5,797 nt of DNA, taken from NCBI GenBank assembly GCA_017537515.1, contig JAFYKO010000162.1, forward strand, positions 1 to 5,797, written 5' to 3'. Source of the DNA: Clostridia bacterium. Its GTDB lineage: Bacteria; Bacillota; Clostridia; Christensenellales; UBA1242. The notes beneath the pieces are model-generated. The model had not been told where the DNA came from and searched no databases. It worked only from the letters and a program-made list of their open reading frames with translations. How positions within the stretch are numbered: position 1 is the first letter of the stretch; the number at the start of each line of letters is the position of its first letter. This document shows positions 1 through 5,435 of this stretch, one piece after another. Both the position numbers and the translations under genes were made by a program.

Positions 1-30
1 CCTAACTCATCAGCGGGCCCCCTCATTGTA
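1..30. other. Sequence past the terminator with a GC-rich patch, unassigned
   Basis: No gene can be called in these bases. On the minus strand a -10-like TATACAAT (31-24, beginning at the terminator's T-run) leads into GAGGGGGCCCG and then CTGATGAG (13-6) at the window edge. A block of G and C (13-22) stands out in AT-rich surroundings. It may be the 5' end of a structured RNA or of another transcription unit, but the window ends too soon to tell. Confidence 0.3.
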
Positions 31-57
31 TAAAAAAACCCTTTATGCAAGGGCTTT
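31..57 (-). terminator. Rho-independent terminator after efp
   Basis: On the minus strand, AAAGCCCTT (57-49) pairs with AAGGGTTTT (43-35) around the five-base loop GCATA. This gives a nine-pair stem with one G-U pair and a GGG/CCC core, running straight into the T-run (38-32). It begins five bases after the efp stop and has the orientation expected to end the operon. Confidence 0.88.
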
Positions 58-61
58 AGAA

Positions 62-622
62 TTATTTAACTCTTTCCATAGATGAACCATCACGAGTGTC
101 AACCTTGATGATTTCGCCTTCATTCACGAAAAGTGGAACTTGCAATTCATATCCAGTTTCCAATTTTGCTGGCTTGTAACCTGCTTTTGAGCTGTCTCCT
201 TGGATACCAGGTTCACATTCTGTGATTTTGAGTTCAACAAAAAGTGGAGGTTCAACCGAGAATGCTTCTCCTTCGTAGAATTGAATTGTTGCCATCATAT
301 TTTCTGTAATGAAATTGAGGGCGTCTTCAACTTGTGATTTATTGAGTGGGATTTGGTCGTATGTTTCCATATCCATAAAATACACCAAATCTCCTTCTTT
401 GTAAAGATATTGCATTTCTTTACGTTCAATCACTGCAACTTTGAATTTGTCGCTTGGGTTGAAAGTTCTTTCAAGTGTTTGACCTGTTTTTACGTTTTTG
501 ATTTTTGTACGAACGAATGGAGAGCCTTTTCCTGGTTTTACGTGTAGAAAATCTACCACCAAATAAACTGCACCTTCCATTTCGAAAGTAACGCCTTTTC
601 TAAAATCTCCTGCTGTTATCAT
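62..622 (-). CDS. efp: Elongation factor P
   Basis: EF-P binds between the P and E sites of stalled ribosomes and helps peptide bonds form at consecutive prolines. The 186 residues match the family's usual length of about 185-189 and its three beta-barrel domains: the KOW-like N-terminal domain (~1-63), the OB domain (~64-127) and the C-terminal OB domain (~128-186). The N-terminal loop HVKPGKGSPFVR puts Lys32 at the tip, the residue that is modified in several bacteria (Lys32 in B. subtilis, Lys34 in E. coli). The C-terminal signature is nearly complete: KLETGYELQVP, then GEIIKVDT and DGSSMERV, where Ser stands at the usual Tyr. The ATG at 622 follows AAGGAG (634-629) by six bases. efp lies 64 bp after the TruB fusion, probably with its own promoter as well as read-through, and ends five bases before a terminator. 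Confidence 0.97.
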   Translation of the reverse strand: MITAGDFRKGVTFEMEGAVYLVVDFLHVKPGKGSPFVRTKIKNVKTGQTLERTFNPSDKFKVAVIERKEMQYLYKEGDLVYFMDMETYDQIPLNKSQVEDALNFITENMMATIQFYEGEAFSVEPPLFVELKITECEPGIQGDSSKAGYKPAKLETGYELQVPLFVNEGEIIKVDTRDGSSMERVK

Positions 623-646
623 AATTTTCTCCTTATTTTTTGACTA

Positions 647-660
647 TGCTAAGTTTAGCA
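647..660. repeat. Inverted repeat TGCTAA-N2-TTAGCA overlapping the efp -10 element
   Basis: Six-base arms (647-652 and 655-660) with a two-base centre form a near-perfect palindrome that covers the proposed -10 hexamer of efp. The place and symmetry fit a small operator, but no regulator is known here. Chance is also possible in AT-rich DNA. Confidence 0.45.
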
Positions 661-680
661 CATTTAAGGCTAAATGTCTA
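652..680 (-). promoter_or_regulatory. Candidate sigma-A promoter for efp
   Basis: On the minus strand a -35-like TAGACA (680-675) is followed after exactly 17 bases by TAAACT (657-652). The latter is directly preceded by TGC, an extended -10 element. Upstream lies a run of A and T tracts (about 681-710) like an UP element. A start near 645 would give a leader of about 22 bases that includes the AAGGAG (634-629) of efp. The elements match 5/6 and 4/6 consensus bases, so this is a good candidate but not proven. It would let efp be expressed apart from the upstream operon. Confidence 0.5.
660..677. repeat. Inverted repeat ACATTTA-N4-TAAATGT in the efp promoter spacer
   Basis: Perfect seven-base arms (660-666 and 671-677) with a four-base centre, lying in the spacer and -35 region of the proposed efp promoter and sharing one base with the neighbouring palindrome. 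Read on the plus strand it is followed four bases later by seven Ts. However, no plus-strand gene needs a terminator and the stem is AT-rich. Confidence 0.45.
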
Positions 681-686
681 GTTTTT

Positions 687-2213
687 TTATATATTTTTGT
701 ATATATTTTTCATTATTAATGCATCTTCTGCCATAAAATCCCGACTTTCACAAATGATTGTTGGGTTTAGTTTGAGTTGTTTTATTGCTTTTGCAAGTGG
801 AGTGAAGTCAGGCCCATAAAGCTCGTCGTTATAGTTGAGGTGTCTTATCTCGCCTTTGTCCCCAAATTCTATCTTTGAAAAATGTATGTGGCAATTTTTA
901 GTACGTTCAAACCCTAGTTTTTCTATGCAATAATTGAAGATTTTTAAATAATCCCCAACCTTTTTCAACTCACCTTTCATTGTGCAATTTATATGGCCAA
1001 AATCAAATGTCGGAATTAGTTTCTCACTAATGGTGCAAATATCTATAATTTCTTTATAAGTTCCTATTTGCAGGTATTTCCCCATAGTTTCAGGGCATAA
1101 GTAAATATCTTGATAAGCACTTAAATCTACGGTTTCCAAGAACTCTTTAAGGCGGTTTGTTGCGAGGGTTATTGCTTCTTCTCTCGTTTGCTTACCTTGT
1201 GAACCTATATGAAAGACAAAGTGATTGCCTTTCATTGCCTTGACATACTCCAATCCTTTGAGAACATACCCAAATGATTTTGTTTTCATTTCTTCGTCTG
1301 GGTTTGCAAAGTTTATATAATAAGGTGCGTGAATACTCACTCGCACGCCATATTTTTCGGCTTCTTGTCCAATTTTTTCTGCAGTAGGGATAGACATTGT
1401 GTACCCCCTTCCAAAACTGTATTCATATGCATTTAACCCTACAGATTTTAGCCATTTTGGGGCCTCCACGCTGGTTTTATAACCCGCTTCAAAAAATGAT
1501 GGGCTGTTGCCTGATGGACCAAAACGAATTCCGTCTTCTTCCTCAATAACATAAACTTTTGCATTGCCTTCTTTTATTTCTTCCAATGTCTGAGCTTGTT
1601 CAAGAGAAAAATCCCCACATTTTGTTCGAGTTATGGATAACGCAAAAGCAAATGTGTCAAGTTTCTTTGCCAAATCTCTTGCAAAACTTCTTACATAAAA
1701 CCCAGACGTGCAGAAAATTTCAAATTCAAAAACGTTTGTATCAATTTGCCTCAAAAGTTTGACATCAAAAATTTCAATTTCTTTTGGGCTAAGTTCAAAA
1801 TCCTGCCCCTTTCTTGCGAGGTCGCAGGCTTTTTGTCCGTTAATTTTTTTTGCAGAGTATTTTGGGGGCATTTGTGCAGATTTCCCAACAAAACTAGGTA
1901 AAACATTTTCAATCATTTCGGAGTTTACTACGACATTATTTTTATTAATTATTTTACCTTCAGAGTCCAGCGTGTCTGTCTCTTCGCCAAACTTAAAAAC
2001 AGTTCTATAAACCTTATTGCAGTGCAAAAATTTATCAAAAAGCTTCGTGCCTTTATTTATCCCCACAAGCAAAAGCCCATCGGCGAGAGGGTCTAGGGTT
2101 CCCATATGTCCTGCTTTTTTGGCGGAAAGTGCTTTTTTTGTAAGTTGCACCGCCAAAAATGAACTCATTCCTCTTGGTTTATTCAAAACTATTATGCCAC
2201 TATTATCCAACAT
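687..2213 (-). CDS. truB: TruB tRNA pseudouridine-55 synthase fused to an endonuclease IV-like TIM barrel
   Basis: One uninterrupted 508-codon frame with two unrelated enzyme folds. Residues ~1-215 are the TruB catalytic domain, which converts U55 of the tRNA T-loop to pseudouridine. It shows LNKPRGMSS (10-18), GHMGTLDPLADG with catalytic Asp41, the KVY...FGEETDTLDSEG block with Tyr69, QMPPKYSAKKINGQ (114-127) and GFYVRSFARDL with Arg175. The PUA-like C-terminal part usual in ~300-residue TruB proteins is missing. A short acidic linker (~216-228) leads into a second module (~229-508) starting IRFGPSGNS. That module belongs to the AP endonuclease 2/xylose-isomerase-like family, a group usually seen as stand-alone ~280-residue 'TIM barrel' or deoxyribonuclease IV-like proteins. 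The start ATG directly follows the rbfA TAA; the AAGGAG (2222-2217) is only three bases away, so TTG at codon 2 is a minor alternative. Fusion of the reading frame is seen; the joint function is unknown. Confidence 0.93.
   Translation of the reverse strand: MLDNSGIIVLNKPRGMSSFLAVQLTKKALSAKKAGHMGTLDPLADGLLLVGINKGTKLFDKFLHCNKVYRTVFKFGEETDTLDSEGKIINKNNVVVNSEMIENVLPSFVGKSAQMPPKYSAKKINGQKACDLARKGQDFELSPKEIEIFDVKLLRQIDTNVFEFEIFCTSGFYVRSFARDLAKKLDTFAFALSITRTKCGDFSLEQAQTLEEIKEGNAKVYVIEEEDGIRFGPSGNSPSFFEAGYKTSVEAPKWLKSVGLNAYEYSFGRGYTMSIPTAEKIGQEAEKYGVRVSIHAPYYINFANPDEEMKTKSFGYVLKGLEYVKAMKGNHFVFHIGSQGKQTREEAITLATNRLKEFLETVDLSAYQDIYLCPETMGKYLQIGTYKEIIDICTISEKLIPTFDFGHINCTMKGELKKVGDYLKIFNYCIEKLGFERTKNCHIHFSKIEFGDKGEIRHLNYNDELYGPDFTPLAKAIKQLKLNPTIICESRDFMAEDALIMKNIYKNI
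690..1529 (-). other. Endonuclease IV/xylose isomerase-like TIM barrel domain within the TruB fusion
   Basis: C-terminal module, residues ~229-508. Compared with E. coli Nfo, likely metal ligands can be placed by motif. They are His295 (SIHAPYYIN, like H69), His335 (FVFHIGS, H109), Glu375 (CPETMGK, E145), Asp404 and His407 (TFDFGHIN, D179 and H182), His444 (CHIHFSK, H216), His458 (IRHLNY, H231) and Glu489 (IICESRD, E261). The place of Asp229 holds Ile456 or perhaps Glu455. A two- or three-metal phosphodiesterase is thus plausible, but substrate and activity are not shown. No in-frame ATG or GTG lies at the domain edge: the nearest are TTG at codon 210 (inside TruB) and GTG at codon 249 (past the first strand). 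Separate translation therefore looks unlikely. Confidence 0.85.
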
Positions 2214-2567
2214 TTACTCCTTTGGAATATTTAATGTTTCGAGAATTTTATTAATATTTTCTTCGTGAAAAGCACCATCATCAAGTTGGAAAACAAGATT
2301 TGGAACATTTCTGAGATTTAGGTTTTCTGCAAGAGTTCTTTTAATAAACCCAGAAGACTTTTGCAAAAGTTTGAGAATTTCTTTTCTGTCTTCGAGGTTT
2401 TCTTTATAGATACTAACCCCTGCTTTGCAACTTGTAAAATCACTGCTTGTTTTAACCCAAGTTACTGAAATAAGTTCGTTTAACCGTGGGTCGTTTAGGT
2501 CGTTTTTAATAATTTCTGCTAATTCTTTTTGAATTTCGGCGTCAGCCCTTAACATTCTATTATTCAT
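2214..2567 (-). CDS. rbfA: 30S ribosome-binding factor A
   Basis: RbfA is a small single-KH-domain protein that binds immature 30S subunits near the 16S rRNA 5' helix and is needed for late 30S maturation, notably in the cold. At 117 residues it has the normal length. Visible family marks are the N-terminal helix (RADAEIQKELAEII), DPRL (26-29), the strand VTWVKTSSDF (35-44), a helix ending in IKRTLAENL and then LRNVPNLVFQLDD (85-97). The ATG at 2567 is preceded by GAGGTGAT (2578-2571), an eight-base complement of the 16S 3' end with a three-base gap to the ATG. It lies 32 bp after infB. Its TAA stop directly abuts the ATG of the truB fusion, so translation of the two is probably coupled. The nrnA gene often found after rbfA in Bacillota is absent. 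Confidence 0.95.
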   Translation of the reverse strand: MNNRMLRADAEIQKELAEIIKNDLNDPRLNELISVTWVKTSSDFTSCKAGVSIYKENLEDRKEILKLLQKSSGFIKRTLAENLNLRNVPNLVFQLDDGAFHEENINKILETLNIPKE

Positions 2568-2593
2568 ACAATCACCTCATTTTTTATAATTTT

Positions 2594-2609
2594 AAGATTT
2601 TAAAATCTT
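2594..2609. repeat. Perfect 16-bp palindrome over the infB stop codon
   Basis: AAGATTTTAAAATCTT is its own reverse complement and includes the infB TAA stop (2602-2600) and the codons just before it. In RNA it could form a short, weak AU-rich hairpin of about six pairs with a four-base loop. No U-run of terminator quality follows on the minus strand. It may have no role beyond the AT-rich composition. A slight effect on infB/rbfA mRNA stability is possible but unsupported. Confidence 0.5.
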
Positions 2610-5113
2610 TTGATAGGGATATTTTCGTAACATTCAATTATGTCGCCTTCTTTTAGATTTGGAATATCGCCAAGTTTTATACCGCACTCAAACCCAGTTT
2701 GAATTTCAGCTTTGTCATCCTTGACAATTTTGAGGGCAACAATGTTTGTGTCCGCAATAATTTCCCCATCTCTAATCAGCCTTGCCATTCCACTGCGGAT
2801 AATCTTTCCATCGGTTACATAACTTCCTGCAACAAGGCCGTTGGTTGAAAGTTTGAACACAACACGAACTTCGGCGTGTCCTGTTACAACTTGTTCATAC
2901 TTAACTGTCATCATTCCATTGATTGCGTTTGTAATATCTTCGACAATATCGTAAATGACGTTATATTGCTTGATTTCAACCTTCATTTTGTCCGCTTGAG
3001 TCTGGATTTTTGGCAATACTTTAATATTGAAATTAATAATTATTGCACTGCTTGCTTGTGCAAGAACAAGGTCAGATTCTGTTACATTTCCTGGTGCACT
3101 ATGGATACAAGAAACCTTAACTTCTTCATTTCGGATTGCTGTTAATGTTGATTTAAGTGCTTCAACAGAACCTTGTGTGTCGGCTTTTATGATAATATTA
3201 AGTGATTTCAACTTGCCTTCGTTTACTCTATCCATAAAGTCATCAAGGCTTACGCCACTTGTTTTCTTGGCTTGTTCTTCTTTGATTTTATTCTTTCTTT
3301 CAGCGATAACGTTTTTAGAAAGTTTTTCATCAACAGCAAACACTTGGTCGCCAGAATTTGGAACTTCATAAAAGCCCATTACTGAAACTGGCATTGAAGG
3401 TGTTGCTTCCTTGACTTGCTTGCCATTTTCATTAAACATTGCACGGACTTTACCAAAACTAAGACCCGACATGATACTATCGCCAACTCTGAGTGTTCCG
3501 CTTTGCACAAGAACTGTTGCGATAGGCCCTCTGTTTTTGTCAAGTTCGGCTTCAATTACAGTTCCGGTTGCCATTTTATTTGGGTTTGCTTTAAGTTCTT
3601 CAATTTCTGCAACCAAAAGGATGCTTTCCATTATTTTGTCAATTCCTACGCCCGTTTTTGCAGAAATTGGAACAACAATTGCATCACCGCCCCATTCTTC
3701 AGGCATAACGCCATTTTCAGCAAGACCAGACTTAACTCTATCAAGATTCGCATCTGGTGTATCCATTTTGTTGACTGCAACAATCATTGGGACTTCTGCA
3801 GCCTTAATGTGATTGATTGCTTCTATTGTTTGTGGCATAATTCCATCATCAGCTGCGACAACGAGAATTGCTATATCTGTTACTTTTGCACCACGAGCAC
3901 GCATTGCGGTGAAAGCAGCATGCCCAGGAGTGTCGATAAAGGTGATTTGTTCACCATTGGTGTTAATCATATAAGCACCAATTTTTTGAGTAATTCCGCC
4001 CGCTTCTCCTTTTGCGACATTTGTTTTGCGGATAGCATCAAGGAGTGATGTCTTGCCATGGTCAACGTGGCCCATAACTGTAACAACTGGAGGGCGTTTG
4101 ATTGCATCAACATCTGTTTCTTCGCTTGTGGTTTCAAACAGTTTTTCCTCATATGTCTGTTCGATTTTTTGCTCAAGAGTTACGCCAAGTTCACTTGCAA
4201 CAAGTTCAGCTGTTGCAAAATCTATTGTGCTATTAATTGTTGCCATCATACCTAAAAGCATAAGTTGTTTGATGATATCAGGAACAGCCTTGCCAATTTT
4301 TTCACTTAACGCCTTAACAGAAATGCTTTCTGTAGTAATAATGGCGTTTGTGATTGGCGTAGCAATATGAACCTCGTTTTTCTTCTTTGGTTTTGCAAGT
4401 TTTCTTATGGTTACTCTTTCTTCGTTATTGTCGTCAAGGTCAATAAAGCCTCTGCGTTGTCCACGTTGTTTTTGTTGTTGACGTTTTTCGTCAAAACTGC
4501 GGAATGAAGATTTGTTTTTGTTTCCAAAATTTCTTTCTGATTGTGCGACTCTTTCGTTTTGCATTGGAGCAAAATTTTTGAAAGCGTTTGCTTTGGTCGA
4601 AGAGAATGTTGGAGTTGAAGGTTTGCTTAAAGGTTTTTTGCCTTGGCTGTTTGCCCCCTGATGTATTTTGTTGTCAAAAGGCCTTTTGCTTGAATCCCCT
4701 CTTTGATTGTTTGGTCTTTGTCCTTGTTGTCTGTTTTTGTTGTCGAATGGTTTCGTTGATTGAGAAAAATTAGGGCGAGAAGTCTTTTTCTGCACTAAGT
4801 TTTGCATCTGTTCTTGGAAAAGTTTTCTGTCTTCAAGTTTTTGCAATTCTTCTTGTCTTGCCTTTTCTTCGGCAGAAAGTTCTTGAACAACAGTCTTTTT
4901 CACCTCAACTGTTGTTTGAGCAACTGGTTCAGGCTTTTTCTCCTCTATCTTGATGTTTTGTTTTGTGATTTTTTCATTCATTTTGTTTGAAAATTCATCA
5001 ACAGAAGACATACTTTCTCGAACTTCCCTAAGGAAAGAAAGCACGTCTCCATTTGTATGCAGTTGATGAACCGTTTTTAAATTGTTTAAAGTATTTTTAG
5101 TTTGATTTGTCAA
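2600..5113 (-). CDS. infB: Translation initiation factor IF-2
   Basis: IF-2 is the GTPase that places initiator fMet-tRNA on the 30S subunit and promotes 50S joining. The 837 residues fall into a predicted coiled/charged N-terminal part (~1-110); a basic Asn/Gln/Arg/Lys-rich low-complexity part (~111-245); one IF2_N-type helical module (~263-312, ISVKALSEKIG...LGVTL); and the G domain (~340-500). The G domain has all motifs: G1 GHVDHGKT (348-355), G2 GGITQKIGA (372-380), G3 DTPGH (394-398), G4 NKMD (448-451) and G5 SAKTG (484-488). Then come domain II, the KADTQGSVEAL region (643-653) and the C-terminal tRNA-binding domain with GFECGI (808-813). Length is typical. An in-frame TAG lies two codons before the TTG at 5113, which is the first usual start codon. 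The first ATG is residue 35. The start is therefore the uncertain part; the identity is not. Confidence 0.97.
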   Translation of the reverse strand: MTNQTKNTLNNLKTVHQLHTNGDVLSFLREVRESMSSVDEFSNKMNEKITKQNIKIEEKKPEPVAQTTVEVKKTVVQELSAEEKARQEELQKLEDRKLFQEQMQNLVQKKTSRPNFSQSTKPFDNKNRQQGQRPNNQRGDSSKRPFDNKIHQGANSQGKKPLSKPSTPTFSSTKANAFKNFAPMQNERVAQSERNFGNKNKSSFRSFDEKRQQQKQRGQRRGFIDLDDNNEERVTIRKLAKPKKKNEVHIATPITNAIITTESISVKALSEKIGKAVPDIIKQLMLLGMMATINSTIDFATAELVASELGVTLEQKIEQTYEEKLFETTSEETDVDAIKRPPVVTVMGHVDHGKTSLLDAIRKTNVAKGEAGGITQKIGAYMINTNGEQITFIDTPGHAAFTAMRARGAKVTDIAILVVAADDGIMPQTIEAINHIKAAEVPMIVAVNKMDTPDANLDRVKSGLAENGVMPEEWGGDAIVVPISAKTGVGIDKIMESILLVAEIEELKANPNKMATGTVIEAELDKNRGPIATVLVQSGTLRVGDSIMSGLSFGKVRAMFNENGKQVKEATPSMPVSVMGFYEVPNSGDQVFAVDEKLSKNVIAERKNKIKEEQAKKTSGVSLDDFMDRVNEGKLKSLNIIIKADTQGSVEALKSTLTAIRNEEVKVSCIHSAPGNVTESDLVLAQASSAIIINFNIKVLPKIQTQADKMKVEIKQYNVIYDIVEDITNAINGMMTVKYEQVVTGHAEVRVVFKLSTNGLVAGSYVTDGKIIRSGMARLIRDGEIIADTNIVALKIVKDDKAEIQTGFECGIKLGDIPNLKEGDIIECYENIPIKRF

Positions 5114-5114
5114 G

Positions 5115-5130
5115 TCCTAATTTTCCCCTT
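5115..5130 (-). promoter_or_regulatory. Weak or ambiguous ribosome binding site of infB
   Basis: Upstream of the TTG at 5113 there are two imperfect Shine-Dalgarno candidates. AAGGGG (5130-5125) pairs only with a G-U wobble and lies 11 bases from TTG. AGGA (5118-5115) is one base from TTG, too close to work normally. All other genes with a visible start here have a clear AAGGAG or GAGGTGAT. Either infB starts at TTG with weak initiation, or the true start is the ATG at residue 35 (5011-5009), which has only a poor purine stretch before it. Confidence 0.4.
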
Positions 5131-5136
5131 TTTTAT

Positions 5137-5409
5137 TTAATCTAGGTCATTTTCGACCATAACTAAGATTTTTGTATATGTTTCTTGCGGAACTTCTTGT
5201 TTGAAAGTTCTGTTTAAAGCACGAGTTTTTTGAAATTTTGCCAAGCATTCGCTGGATTTGCACAAATAAGCACCACGCCCTTCGGCTTTAAAAGAGTTGT
5301 CATAAAAAATCTGTCCGTTTTTATCTTTGACAATTCTTGCTAGTTCATATTTTGGGTGCCTTGTTCTGCAAACCATACACATTCTGGTTGGCGTATGAAA
5401 ATTCTTCAT
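5137..5409 (-). CDS. rnpM: RnpM/YlxR family RNA-binding protein
   Basis: A 90-residue protein of the YlxR (DUF448) family, members of which bind RNA; the B. subtilis protein is described as a modulator of RNase P (RnpM). Visible marks are the N-terminal RMCMVCR with Cys11 and Cys14, the KYELARIV strand, the family signature GRGAYLC (residues 44-50), a second Cys pair (Cys50, Cys55) and a basic helix ending in RALNRTFK. The Cys arrangement recalls a small metal site, but metal binding is not established from sequence. The ATG at 5409 is supported by an AAGGAG ribosome binding site (5422-5417) seven bases upstream. It sits between nusA (26 bp) and infB (23 bp), the family's classical place. The ylxQ gene that often follows it is missing. 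Confidence 0.93.
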   Translation of the reverse strand: MKNFHTPTRMCMVCRTRHPKYELARIVKDKNGQIFYDNSFKAEGRGAYLCKSSECLAKFQKTRALNRTFKQEVPQETYTKILVMVENDLD

Positions 5410-5435
5410 TTGAATTCTCCTTTTTTTTGCGTATC

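Noticed and set aside
1..25. 5' end of a tRNA gene on the minus strand
   Set aside because: GGGCCCG and AGTTAGG could mimic an acceptor strand and D-loop, but U8 is missing and the D-stem would be GATG, which is unlike standard tRNAs. The window ends before it can be tested.
660..690. Plus-strand hairpin followed by a T-run, resembling a terminator
   Set aside because: The stem is AT-rich, the T-run starts four bases away, and no plus-strand gene ends there. The promoter reading on the minus strand fits better.
1527..1560. Separate start of the TIM barrel at ATT with GAGGAAG upstream
   Set aside because: ATT is a very rare start, and the purine-rich stretch is simply the acidic linker codons. 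No ATG, GTG or TTG lies in frame at the domain edge, so one fused product is the simpler reading.
1708..2268. Plus-strand frames opposite the TruB domain
   Set aside because: They are antisense to conserved TruB motifs and show no family signature or sensible operon context.
3416..4048. A 210-codon plus-strand frame opposite the IF-2 G domain
   Set aside because: It lies fully antisense to a highly conserved GTPase domain, has Cys/Phe/Asn-rich composition typical of antisense frames, and has no recognisable domain.
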